DNA of 46,921 nt from Acetobacter pasteurianus subsp. pasteurianus LMG 1262 = NBRC 106471. Lineage in GTDB: Bacteria; Pseudomonadota; Alphaproteobacteria; Acetobacterales; Acetobacteraceae. The notes under the pieces are model-generated. The model was given only the letters and a program-made list of their open reading frames with translations. It was not told the origin of the DNA and did not search any database. The stretch's first letter is position 1. Each line of letters starts with the position of its first letter. Both the position numbers and the translations under genes were made by a program. This document shows, one piece after another, positions 17,316 to 25,328 of this stretch. The stretch is taken from assembly GCF_000285275.1 (NCBI RefSeq), contig NZ_CADO01000008.1, forward strand, positions 1-46,921. The letters are read 5' to 3'.

Positions 17316-18097
17316 AACTCGCAACCTGGAATGTAAACTCCGTCCGGCAACGTCTGGATCTGGTTCTGGATTGGCTGAAGCGCGAACAGCCAGACGTGCT
17401 GATGATGCAGGAAATCAAGTGCGAGACGGATCAGTTCCCCAAAGCTGCATTTGAGGATGCTGGTTATGGTTGCGCCGTAGTGGGGCAGAAATCCTACAAC
17501 GGGGTTGCCACTCTTGTGCGCGGAGATTTTAGCGTAACAACAGATCACCTCCCCGGTTTTTCAGACCCGGCCGCGCGGTATGTAGAAGTGCGCACCCAAG
17601 GTATGGTGCTAGGAAATCTGTATCTGCCCAATGGCAATTCGGGCGGAGAACAGGGCTATGCTACCAAGCTTGAGTTCCTGAGCGCCCTTACAGCCCGCGC
17701 ACGTCTTTTGCTGGCAGAAGAAACAGATTTTGCGCTGGCAGGTGACTACAATATTTGCCCTGCCCCCATAGATTGCGCCCCGGGGGCCCTGGGCCCAGAA
17801 GATGCGCTTGTACGCCCGCAAAGCCGGGCCGCGTACCGTCGCCTGCTATGGTTGGGGCTGACAGATGCTTTGCGGGCATTACACCCAACAGGCGCAGCTT
17901 ATACCTTCTGGGATTATCAGGCCCGCGCGTGGGAAAGAGATTGCGGGCTGCGGATTGACCACATGCTGCTTTCTCCACGTCTTGCAGAACGCCTGCAAAC
18001 TGCTGAACCTGATAGAAATGAACGCGCAATGCTGCGCCCATCTGACCATGTGCCGTTTATTGTAACTTTAAAAGATTCAGCAAAACTGTCGGCTTAA
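17312..18097 (+). CDS. xthA: exodeoxyribonuclease III
   Basis: A 261-residue AP endonuclease of the ExoIII family that cleaves abasic sites and removes 3' blocks in base-excision repair. Visible active-site elements are TWNVNS (N7), MMQEIK (E34), GDYNI, a DYQARAW loop, RIDHML, and the terminal SDHVPF with the catalytic histidine. Length is standard. The ATG overlaps the upstream stop by four bases, so it is probably translated from the same message as the Fe-S carrier. A strong hairpin follows the stop. Confidence 0.94.
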   Translation: MKLATWNVNSVRQRLDLVLDWLKREQPDVLMMQEIKCETDQFPKAAFEDAGYGCAVVGQKSYNGVATLVRGDFSVTTDHLPGFSDPAARYVEVRTQGMVLGNLYLPNGNSGGEQGYATKLEFLSALTARARLLLAEETDFALAGDYNICPAPIDCAPGALGPEDALVRPQSRAAYRRLLWLGLTDALRALHPTGAAYTFWDYQARAWERDCGLRIDHMLLSPRLAERLQTAEPDRNERAMLRPSDHVPFIVTLKDSAKLSA

Positions 18098-18107
18098 AAA
18101 GCTTAAA

Positions 18108-18140
18108 AACCCCGGTACAACGCCCGATTGCACCGGGGTT
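18108..18140. terminator. hairpin between convergent genes
   Basis: AACCCCGGT (18108-18116) pairs with ACCGGGGTT (18132-18140), a 9-bp stem around a 15-base loop. It lies just after xthA and downstream of the convergent glycosyltransferase gene, so it may terminate both. The A-rich left flank gives a partial T run on the minus strand. Confidence 0.7.
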
Positions 18141-18191
18141 AAACATGCTTGATGAAATGATCAGGCTTTGCTTACTACGCAGAATCCTCCA

Positions 18192-19238
18192 TCAAACTGC
18201 CGGCGGAGGCGTTTGAAAATCTGCGGCTTTTCCTGCTTGAATAGCCTGTGCAATCAGCTTCCACCTTCTATACACCACGCATGGATTCTGGAAATGATAG
18301 TAAACGCTCTGCTTATTTTTAAAAACAATCTTCGACAGAAAATATAAAATGATGTTTGCATTATAAATATACTTATTTTTTACAAATTTTTTCTCAATAT
18401 AAACACGGTTTCGAATAGCGAAATAAGTGCGCGAAAAATTTTCTTCTTCACGCAACCAGTGCTGTAATGCGGAATCATTAACCTGCCATGAAAGTTCCAG
18501 ATCTTTCAGAACACTGTTCTGACATGCCCAAATTTGCCCTCCGTTTTCTGTAATCCGCAGGGTAAAATCATAATCATCAAAATAAAGAAAAAGCCGAGCA
18601 TCCGGCAGCCCTACTTTTTGAATCCAACTTTTATGGAACCAAAAACCACCATAAGCCGACATCTGCATTTGCAAACACTTCAACCCATCTTTCTGCCAAA
18701 CCTTTGCTTTTTGTTTGCGCAGCAATGTTTGCATGGAAAAGCCAAAAAATGAGTTTTTTGTAATGCCGTGAAACTTACAGGTTTTGAAAAGTTTTTTATA
18801 TGTTGTTTTATCTTCTCTAAAACTGCTCAGGCATATCTGCGTATTTGCACCCATGCCTCTCCATGCTTTGGCAAGCGCCGTAAGAGAATCTGGTTCAGGC
18901 CTGTTATCATCATCCAGCACCCAGATATGCTGGGTATCTTCACGCGCTGCAGCGGCTTGAATAGCCGCATGAAAACCACCGGCAGACCCAGTGTTGGTTG
19001 CCAAACGCACAATGGTGAGACGATCTTTACCAAATACTTCTGGTAATCTGGCAATTTCTGCCGCCACACTTTTTTCCGTACCGTTATCTATAACAACAGC
19101 ATGCCCGGTACCTGCGCCAAAAACACCTTCTAAAACCTGATTTAGAAATGAAACGCGGTTACCATACGTCACAATAGCTGCGCATGTTCCTTGTAGAACT
19201 GCCTGCGTATTCTGCTCAAGAGTATCGTGCATGCACAT
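18192..19238 (-). CDS. glycosyltransferase family 2 protein
   Basis: A 348-residue GT-A fold glycosyltransferase. The nucleotide-sugar site begins at AAIVTYGN (about residue 20), followed by RLATNTGSAGGFHAAI and the metal-binding LDDDN (D109-D111). FDDYDFTLRI further on is the second acidic motif typical of rhamnosyl- and galactofuranosyl-transferase relatives. The donor sugar is unknown. ATG 19238 is preceded by AGGCAG; upstream in-frame sequence to 19337 looks noncoding. The last 90 or so codons are strikingly AT-rich compared with all neighbours, which suggests acquired DNA. It lies downstream of the ELM1 and flippase genes, and the set probably builds a surface polysaccharide. Confidence 0.85.
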   Translation of the reverse strand: MCMHDTLEQNTQAVLQGTCAAIVTYGNRVSFLNQVLEGVFGAGTGHAVVIDNGTEKSVAAEIARLPEVFGKDRLTIVRLATNTGSAGGFHAAIQAAAAREDTQHIWVLDDDNRPEPDSLTALAKAWRGMGANTQICLSSFREDKTTYKKLFKTCKFHGITKNSFFGFSMQTLLRKQKAKVWQKDGLKCLQMQMSAYGGFWFHKSWIQKVGLPDARLFLYFDDYDFTLRITENGGQIWACQNSVLKDLELSWQVNDSALQHWLREEENFSRTYFAIRNRVYIEKKFVKNKYIYNANIILYFLSKIVFKNKQSVYYHFQNPCVVYRRWKLIAQAIQAGKAADFQTPPPAV

Positions 19239-19352
19239 GTCTGCCTGTCGTGAAATGCCGTTATAAGTCGTCAGCCGAAACAAACTTCCCAATGGCAGAA
19301 ACCATAAGCGTGGCAAACATTGCCACACGCCCCGCATATCTAATGCTGGGGT

Positions 19353-20390
19353 TTATCTGGCAATAAACAAAGGCAGTTTCATGATACTTGCATAACATTT
19401 TTGCATATCATCATCCCGCCGGGATGCATCTGGCTGCCATTTCAACATCTCAGCAGAAGCCTGTGGTGTTACCAAATGGATATAATTCTGCTCGGCCAAA
19501 ATGTCATGCCATTTACCAAAGCATGTCCCGCTCCCCAGCCAACCACGACGCACAAGCCCGTTGCGGATATTTTGTAGCCCCCACCGATCTACACTGGCTT
19601 GCAAACGTGTCATGAAGCTGTGCTTGGGCCGTAATGGAAACAGCCATACAGGCACGCCTGTGCGGCACGCATCCGCCAACATGGACGCACTGTCTCCGGT
19701 TACAACAAACCGGTTCGCTTCCTGCAAAAACTTCTGGAACGGGTTAACGCCTTTACGGAATATATAAATCTGCATCGGAATGGTTTTGCTTATATCTTCC
19801 AACCATCCTTCAGCCTCAACAGGAGTTCTTGGGCTGGTTAGCACATGCAAAGATTCATGATGTGCTTGTGCCAGTTCGTGGCTAAAGCGTAGCAGTTTAT
19901 ACGTATCCTGCTTATTCAAAAAAAACTGCCGCGATGGTGCACCATACAAAACAACAGTGCCACCATGCCGCCTTGTTGAGTCTATTTGTGGGATAGATGT
20001 CTGGCTTTTATGTGCACCGTTTAAGGGAAATCTTAAGCGCAAGACGTTAGGCGCTGTCGGATAATCATCCTGCGGCAAAATAATTATCAGATCCAAATCT
20101 GCTGCAGGCACATGGCTCGGACGCCCAAGCTGCACAATAGCGGGCGTGTTTTTACAACGCGCACGCAATGCCAATGCGGCCTGCACTGCGTTACCAAAAG
20201 ACAAAATCAACCGAAGGTTTTGGGTATCCGGGATCTGCTCAGGTAAGCCGAAATCAGCCTGAAGCGGAATAATCTGGCACGGTAACCCAAGCATATCTGC
20301 CAAAGCCCGGCACTGCGCCATTTCACCAGCGCGGTGGGTATCCAGTATCCATACCTCAGATGTATCAGAAACCGGAGTAGCCTCAGCCAT
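19353..20390 (-). CDS. ELM1/GtrOC1-family putative glycosyltransferase
   Basis: A 345-residue protein of the ELM1 (formerly DUF1022) family. It starts with EVWILDTHRAGEMAQCRALADMLG, has a conserved GRPSHVPAADLDLIIILPQDDY block, and near the C-terminus shows VVTGDSASMLADACRTGVPVWLFPL, which resembles a GT-B sugar-nucleotide site. The name comes from a plant mitochondrial fission factor; in bacteria a glycosyltransferase role is suspected but unproven in general. ATG 20390 has GGAAGAGG just upstream; a TTG at 20402 is also open. It overlaps the flippase gene by eight bases and so is translated with it. Confidence 0.8.
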   Translation of the reverse strand: MAEATPVSDTSEVWILDTHRAGEMAQCRALADMLGLPCQIIPLQADFGLPEQIPDTQNLRLILSFGNAVQAALALRARCKNTPAIVQLGRPSHVPAADLDLIIILPQDDYPTAPNVLRLRFPLNGAHKSQTSIPQIDSTRRHGGTVVLYGAPSRQFFLNKQDTYKLLRFSHELAQAHHESLHVLTSPRTPVEAEGWLEDISKTIPMQIYIFRKGVNPFQKFLQEANRFVVTGDSASMLADACRTGVPVWLFPLRPKHSFMTRLQASVDRWGLQNIRNGLVRRGWLGSGTCFGKWHDILAEQNYIHLVTPQASAEMLKWQPDASRRDDDMQKCYASIMKLPLFIAR

Positions 20391-21708
20391 TGCCTCTTCC
20401 AAAATCCTGCTTTCGGCTCATCAACAGGTAAGGTACCAAACGAGTCAGGAAGATCACCAACTCACCTATCAATGTAGCCAAACCTGCTCCCGTCATCCCC
20501 AACCCTGAAGTTAGGAAATACAGCAAAGGCAGTGTCACGCACATTGTAAACAACCGCCCCAGCAAAATCTGATGGGCGCGATTGAGAGAAACCAGCAAGG
20601 GCTCCAGCGGTACATCCCACAAATCCAGAATGGCGGTTAATGTCATCAGCAGCAAAAGTGTGCGGGTGCCAGACCAAGGCACAGTCAGCAGCACATGCAA
20701 CAACCAAGGCCCCAGCACAAACACAATAGCCAGCACCGCAGCCGAGAACACACCGAGCACTTGCAGAATACGGTGCGTAACCTGCCGAATGGATGCCCAG
20801 TCTCGCTTATCTTTCAGGGCTACCAATTCTGGATACAAGGCCGGTGTCATCATCTGTGCCGGGCGGGCCAGACCATCAGAAATCTGCCATGTCACGTTGT
20901 AAATGGCCGCACTCTGTGGCCCAAGAACGGCACCTACAATCATCACCGTTAAGCGGGAAGAAAGCCGTGCGAGCGCCTGATTGATGCTGACAGAAAAAAT
21001 AAAGCGCCAGATGCCTTTGATAGGGCTTACCCAAGGCACACCAAATATACGGAAATTCTGCAAACTATCGGAACGCAAAAGCAGATACGCGCCCATTCCG
21101 TAATTGATAAAGAATGATGCTACCGTTGAAATATACCAGATCACCAAAAAGCTGGTGAAAGACCAATGCCAGAATAGCCCGACAAGACTGCCTACCAGAC
21201 GGATCAGCCCGCTTCCGCTATCTGCCAGCACAGAAAGTTCGTACCGATCTAGCAGCCGCATCACGCCCATTGCACCGCCTGCGTTCATGAACAGGATAAC
21301 AGTCATGTACCAGAACGGCGTGGCAGAAGATGCATTTCCCCAGCCCAAAAGATTCCCGAACCATTCACACAGCAGCAGGGCAAGCCCCATACCTGCCACG
21401 GCCCCTATGCCATCTAGCAACATGCAATGGCGTAAGAGCATCTGGAACGGATGCCTGTCTCCATTACGGTACAGGCTGCTTCCGTATTGCAGCAATGGTT
21501 GCCAAGACTGAAACCGCAACCCTGCCGAACAGGAGAGAACAAAGGAATTGATAAGCAGCAGAACACCGTAATCCTGCAAACCCAATGCGCGTGCGGAAAC
21601 AGCGGTAGTTATAAGTGACAAAACGGCGCAAAACCCGCGCCCCCCCAGAATATACCCGGTATTGCGAAAGACACGGACAAACAGCGCCTTAACCTGACTA
21701 CTCATCAT
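20383..21708 (-). CDS. polysaccharide flippase (Wzx/MATE-like)
   Basis: A 441-residue membrane protein with about twelve hydrophobic helices from residue 15 to 430, matching the polysaccharide-biosynthesis branch of the MOP superfamily. The N-terminal ALGLQDYGVLLLINSF region is the usual first signature. Such proteins move lipid-linked oligosaccharides across the inner membrane. Two start ATGs are adjacent (21708 and 21705). It is the first gene of a three-gene minus-strand unit with the ELM1 protein and the GT2 enzyme; no polymerase or chain-length gene is present in the window. Confidence 0.82.
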   Translation of the reverse strand: MMSSQVKALFVRVFRNTGYILGGRGFCAVLSLITTAVSARALGLQDYGVLLLINSFVLSCSAGLRFQSWQPLLQYGSSLYRNGDRHPFQMLLRHCMLLDGIGAVAGMGLALLLCEWFGNLLGWGNASSATPFWYMTVILFMNAGGAMGVMRLLDRYELSVLADSGSGLIRLVGSLVGLFWHWSFTSFLVIWYISTVASFFINYGMGAYLLLRSDSLQNFRIFGVPWVSPIKGIWRFIFSVSINQALARLSSRLTVMIVGAVLGPQSAAIYNVTWQISDGLARPAQMMTPALYPELVALKDKRDWASIRQVTHRILQVLGVFSAAVLAIVFVLGPWLLHVLLTVPWSGTRTLLLLMTLTAILDLWDVPLEPLLVSLNRAHQILLGRLFTMCVTLPLLYFLTSGLGMTGAGLATLIGELVIFLTRLVPYLLMSRKQDFGRGNG

Positions 21709-22051
21709 GCGTGTGTCTTACCCCAACCGCGTATCTGGTCACTCATCTGTTTCCTCCCCAGCATCGTTACCCCGCTGGGCTAAAGCCTTGCTTATGTGGG
21801 CTGCTTTAGAAGACTCCGCCAGCCAAGACAAATCTTGCACAGATTTTGTGCGGTTGCGGTGTATAGCCCCACTTTTATTCACAGTTGCGTGAAAATAGAC
21901 CCTCTACCCGCCTGTTTGGAGGGTAAAACACTTGCGTGATAGTCATTTTTCATCACACTGCAAGGCGCAAAAGCGGCTTTTTCCTGCGGATCTTTATCTC
22001 AAGAACCTGTAGGGAACGGCCCTGTTTCAACTCAATCAAGGAGACAGGCTC
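21709..22051 (+). promoter_or_regulatory. regulatory region between the flippase gene and pqqA
   Basis: This 343-base stretch carries the promoters of two divergent units. It holds a direct repeat TTGCGTGA at 21885-21892 and 21932-21939 (47 bases apart), and an ACCCTC/GAGGGT-type hairpin near 21899-21923. I see no -10/-35 pair good enough to name. A short open frame at 21707-21892 lacks a ribosome site and any recognisable domain and is not called. Confidence 0.45.
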
Positions 22052-22132
22052 ATGGCTTGGACTGCACCAAAAGTAACCGAAATTCCGTTGGGCGCTGAAA
22101 TCAACAGCTACGTTTGCGGCCAGAAGAAATAA
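22052..22132 (+). CDS. pqqA: PQQ precursor peptide PqqA
   Basis: A 26-residue peptide starting MAWTAPKVTEIPLGAEIN and ending SYVCGQKK. E16 and Y20 in the E-x3-Y motif are the two residues crosslinked by PqqE and eventually turned into pyrroloquinoline quinone. It was found by reading the sequence, being below normal gene-finder size. A strong AAGGAG site (22038-22043) sits eight bases upstream, fitting the high expression the precursor needs. It is followed by a terminator-like hairpin and then pqqB. Confidence 0.97.
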   Translation: MAWTAPKVTEIPLGAEINSYVCGQKK

Positions 22133-22152
22133 GTCAGGGTTATACCCAGCTT

Positions 22153-22204
22153 AGCCGCCAGCCATTACCGGTGTGAACGCCGGTTTTGCACTGGCGGCTT
22201 TTTT
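22153..22204 (+). terminator. hairpin and T run between pqqA and pqqB (likely attenuator)
   Basis: AGCCGCCAG (22153-22161) pairs perfectly with CTGGCGGCT (22191-22199); inside, ACCGG (22167-22171) pairs with CCGGT (22180-22184). A TTTTTT run follows directly to 22204. It has all marks of an intrinsic terminator, yet lies inside the pqq cluster. Partial read-through would give more pqqA than pqqBCDE message; that is inference. Confidence 0.8.
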
Positions 22205-22220
22205 ATTTAGATGTGTTGTT

Positions 22221-23132
22221 ATGCTTGAGATTGTTGTTCTTGGTGCAGGTGCAGGTGGCGGTTTTCCGCAATGGAATTCTAACGCCCCCGCTTGCCGCCG
22301 CGCCCGTGCGGGAGACCCCGCAGCCCCTTCCCGCACTCAGGCCTCCATTGCTGTAAGCGGAGATGGCCAGCACTGGTATGTGCTCAATGCCTCACCCGAT
22401 CTGCGCACCCAGATCAACCAGACACCGGATATGTTCCCGCGTGAGGGGCTGCGCTCCACCCCCATTTCTGGCGTTGTGCTCACAAGTGGGGAAATCGATG
22501 CCATTACGGGCCTGTTAACCCTGCGGGAACGGCAGCATTTTAATCTGTATGCCACACAGCCTGTGCTCGATCAGCTCAACGCAAACCCTATTTTTAATGC
22601 ATTGGATCGCACGCTTGTGCCGCGCCATGCCATGCAGCCAGAACACCCTATTCCTTTAGTGCCTGCCGGATTTAGCATCACGCCGTTTATTGTGCCGGGC
22701 AAAGTGCCCCTTTACGCAGAAAAGGCTGAAAACCCTGCTGAAATCATGAGCAATGGGGAAAACATTGGGCTGGAAATAACGGACGGCCACGCCCGCGCCC
22801 TGTTTATTCCCGGCTGCGCGATGATGACGGACGCCCTGCGCAACCGCATAAACGGCGCAGATGTTGTGTTCTTTGATGGCACGTTGTGGACGGATGATGA
22901 AATGATCCGTGCCGGGCTTGGCAGCAAAAGCGGCCACCGCATGGGCCATATGTCTATTGCAGATGAGCCAGATGGCACCATTGCCGCCTTCCGCCCCTTG
23001 CATGTGAAACGTAAAATTCTCATCCACATCAACAATTCCAACCCTATTCTGCTGGCCGATTCACCAGAACGTCATGCCGTAGAGCAAGCCGGATGGGATG
23101 TTGCATTTGATGGAATGAAAGTCTCGCTATGA
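22221..23132 (+). CDS. pqqB: PQQ biosynthesis protein PqqB
   Basis: A 303-residue metallo-beta-lactamase-fold protein beginning MLEIVVLGAGAGGGFPQWN, the conserved PqqB start. In this family the usual HxHxDH metal motif is altered (here TSGEIDAITG); later parts include FFDGTLWTDDEM and GHRMGHMSI. PqqB is reported to act as a hydroxylase on the tyrosine-derived intermediate and is needed for PQQ formation. ATG 22221 matches the family start; an in-frame GTG at 22173 lies inside the preceding hairpin. No strong ribosome site is present. It overlaps pqqC by four bases. Confidence 0.95.
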   Translation: MLEIVVLGAGAGGGFPQWNSNAPACRRARAGDPAAPSRTQASIAVSGDGQHWYVLNASPDLRTQINQTPDMFPREGLRSTPISGVVLTSGEIDAITGLLTLRERQHFNLYATQPVLDQLNANPIFNALDRTLVPRHAMQPEHPIPLVPAGFSITPFIVPGKVPLYAEKAENPAEIMSNGENIGLEITDGHARALFIPGCAMMTDALRNRINGADVVFFDGTLWTDDEMIRAGLGSKSGHRMGHMSIADEPDGTIAAFRPLHVKRKILIHINNSNPILLADSPERHAVEQAGWDVAFDGMKVSL

Positions 23133-23869
23133 CCAACCAACTGCTCACCCCGGATGAACTGGAAAAAGCCCTGCGTGCCATAGGCGCAGAACGCTACCAT
23201 AACCTGCACCCTTTCCACCGTGCGCTGCATGACGGCAAACTGAACAAAGGGCAGGTTCAGGCATGGGCACTGAACAGATATTACTATCAGGCCAGCATTC
23301 CCGCTAAAGATGCCTCTCTCCTTGCGCGCCTCCCCACTGCCGAACTGCGGCGTGAATGGCGGCGGCGGCTGGAAGACCATGATGGCACAGAACCAGGTTC
23401 TGGTGGTGTGGCGCGTTGGCTGAAGCTGACAGATGGGCTTGGGCTGAACCGTGCGTATGTAGAATCACTCGAAGGCCTGCTGCCCGGCTCACGGTTTGCT
23501 GTAGAAGCCTATGTGCATTTTGTGCGTGAACGCTCTGTGCTGGAAGCCATTGCATCTTCCCTGACAGAACTGTTCTCCCCCACCATTATCAGCGAACGTG
23601 TTTCGGGCATGTTGCGCAACTATGCCTTCATTACCGAAGAAACACTGGCTTACTTTAAGCCACGCCTCACTCAGGCCCCGCAAGATTCTGCCTTTGCTCT
23701 GGCTTATGTAAAGGAGCATGCCCGCACGGTTGAACAACAGCAGAGTGTGCTCAACGCGTTAAAGTTTAAATGTGGGGTGTTGTGGTCCATGCTGGATGCG
23801 TTGGATTACGCTTATGTCACGCCCGCACGTATTCCCCCAGGCGCTTTCCGCCCAGAAACTGCGGCATAA
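23129..23869 (+). CDS. pqqC: pyrroloquinoline-quinone synthase PqqC
   Basis: A 246-residue all-helical oxidase that catalyses the last step, ring closure and eight-electron oxidation of AHQQ to PQQ, without a metal or other cofactor. Conserved stretches include RYHNLHPFHRALHDGKL, ALNRYYYQASIPAKDA and EAYVHFVRERSVLEAIASSLTELFSP. Length matches the family. The start overlaps the pqqB stop (ATGA), and pqqD follows after 20 bases. Confidence 0.97.
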   Translation: MTNQLLTPDELEKALRAIGAERYHNLHPFHRALHDGKLNKGQVQAWALNRYYYQASIPAKDASLLARLPTAELRREWRRRLEDHDGTEPGSGGVARWLKLTDGLGLNRAYVESLEGLLPGSRFAVEAYVHFVRERSVLEAIASSLTELFSPTIISERVSGMLRNYAFITEETLAYFKPRLTQAPQDSAFALAYVKEHARTVEQQQSVLNALKFKCGVLWSMLDALDYAYVTPARIPPGAFRPETAA

Positions 23870-23889
23870 GCCCAATAGCTGATACTTCA

Positions 23890-24165
23890 ATGATTTCTGA
23901 AAACAGTATCCTCCGCTTTGCCCGGGGCACACGCTTGCAACATGACCGCGTGCGAGATGTATGGTTCATTCAAGCGCCTGAACGCGCCTTTCATGCAGAC
24001 CCTATTGCTGTTGAAGTGCTGCAACTTATAGATGGCACCCGCAATGTGGGGGGCATACTGGATCTACTTTGCCAGAAATTTGCCGCCCCACGGGACATTA
24101 TCGCACAGGATGTGCTGACCCTTTTACGAGATCTGGCCACCAAACAGGTTTTGCAAGCCATATGA
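23890..24165 (+). CDS. pqqD: PqqA-binding chaperone PqqD
   Basis: A 91-residue PqqD protein with the winged-helix-like RiPP recognition fold. PqqD binds the PqqA leader and presents it to PqqE. Family features seen are RFARGTRLQHDRVRDVWFIQAPER and the DGTRNVGGILDLLCQKF segment. The ATG 23890 start gives the usual length; upstream in-frame sequence runs into pqqC. Its stop overlaps the pqqE start. Confidence 0.95.
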   Translation: MISENSILRFARGTRLQHDRVRDVWFIQAPERAFHADPIAVEVLQLIDGTRNVGGILDLLCQKFAAPRDIIAQDVLTLLRDLATKQVLQAI

Positions 24166-25256
24166 GTGCTCCGCCGCCCCCCATGAGCTTGCTTGCAGAG
24201 CTCACGCACCGCTGCCCTCTGCAATGCCCTTACTGCTCTAACCCCTTGCAACTGGAACCACGCCCACAAGAACTTGACACTGAAGACTGGAAGCGTGTGC
24301 TGAGTGAAGCTGCCGAAATGGGCGTATTGCAGGTTCACTTTTCTGGTGGTGAGCCTATGGCGCGGCCAGATCTGCCTGAGCTTGTGGCTCATGCAGCCAA
24401 GGCAGGATTATACAGCAATCTGATTACCTCCGGCATGCTGCTCAATGCCAAAAACCTGCAAGAACTGGCTGATGCTGGGTTAGACCACATTCAGCTTTCC
24501 TTTCAGGATGCCGAAGCTGAGAGCGCAGACCATATTGCCCACATGACGGGTGCCCACGCCAAAAAGCTTGAAGCCGCACAGCTTATTAAAACCGAAGGCC
24601 TGCCCCTTACCCTTAACTTTGTCATCCATCGGCAAAATTGTGAACGTGTGCCTGCCATGCTGGCCTTGGCTGAACAGCTAGGGGCCAGACGCGTAGAAAT
24701 TGCGCATACGCAGTATTATGGCTGGGGGCTGCTCAACCGTAATGCATTATTGCCCAGCCGCGCTCAGGTAGAAGAGACGGAAAAGGTGGTTGCAGAAGCA
24801 CGCGTACGCCTTTCTGGCCGCATGAGCATAGATTTTGTAACACCGGATTATTATGCTGACAGACCCAAGCCCTGCATGGGCGGGTGGGGTCAGCGCTTTC
24901 TAAACGTTTCTCCCGCAGGCAAGGTGCTGCCATGCCACGCGGCAGAAAGTATTCCGGGCGTTCAGATGCCTTCTGTTGCGGAAGAATCTCTCGCTAACAT
25001 TTGGGAAAATGCACCGCTATTCCGCTTGTTCCGCGGCACAGACTGGATGCCCGAACCATGTCAGTCTTGCGCATTCAAGGAAGATGATTGGGGCGGATGC
25101 CGCTGCCAAGCTTTGGCACTGGCAGGAGATGCTACGGCAACTGACCCCGTATGCCACCGTGCCCCGGGGCATGATCTTATTACCCAAGCCATAACCGAGC
25201 GGCCAGAAACCCCGCCACCTTTCCATTACAGGCGCTATGGCAACGCCAAAGTGTAA
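24162..25256 (+). CDS. pqqE: PqqA peptide cyclase PqqE (radical SAM)
   Basis: A 364-residue radical SAM enzyme that joins the side chains of Glu and Tyr in PqqA. C18, C22 and C25 (CPLQCPYC) bind the SAM-cleaving 4Fe-4S cluster; FSGGEPMARPD is the glycine-rich SAM-binding part. The C-terminal SPASM region supplies further cysteines (PCHAAES, EPCQSCAF, GGCRCQ, DPVCHRAPGH) for auxiliary clusters. ATG 24162 overlaps the pqqD stop. A long hairpin after the gene ends the cluster; no tldD-like protease or pqqF is adjacent, as is common in this group. Confidence 0.97.
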   Translation: MSAPPPPMSLLAELTHRCPLQCPYCSNPLQLEPRPQELDTEDWKRVLSEAAEMGVLQVHFSGGEPMARPDLPELVAHAAKAGLYSNLITSGMLLNAKNLQELADAGLDHIQLSFQDAEAESADHIAHMTGAHAKKLEAAQLIKTEGLPLTLNFVIHRQNCERVPAMLALAEQLGARRVEIAHTQYYGWGLLNRNALLPSRAQVEETEKVVAEARVRLSGRMSIDFVTPDYYADRPKPCMGGWGQRFLNVSPAGKVLPCHAAESIPGVQMPSVAEESLANIWENAPLFRLFRGTDWMPEPCQSCAFKEDDWGGCRCQALALAGDATATDPVCHRAPGHDLITQAITERPETPPPFHYRRYGNAKV

Positions 25257-25268
25257 GGCGGATGAAAA

Positions 25269-25315
25269 ATTACCCCAACCAGCCCAGATAAAATAATCTC
25301 GCTGGTTGGGGTAAT
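25269..25315. terminator. bidirectional terminator after pqqE
   Basis: A perfect 15-bp stem: ATTACCCCAACCAGC (25269-25283) pairs with GCTGGTTGGGGTAAT (25301-25315) around a 17-base loop. It lies between the convergent pqqE and ferritin-like genes. The A-rich stretch on the left acts as a T run on the minus strand. Confidence 0.8.
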
Positions 25316-25328
25316 CCCTAAAAACAGA

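Noticed and set aside
21707-21892. 61-codon frame between the flippase gene and pqqA
   Set aside because: No ribosome site and no domain; it overlaps the divergent promoter region.
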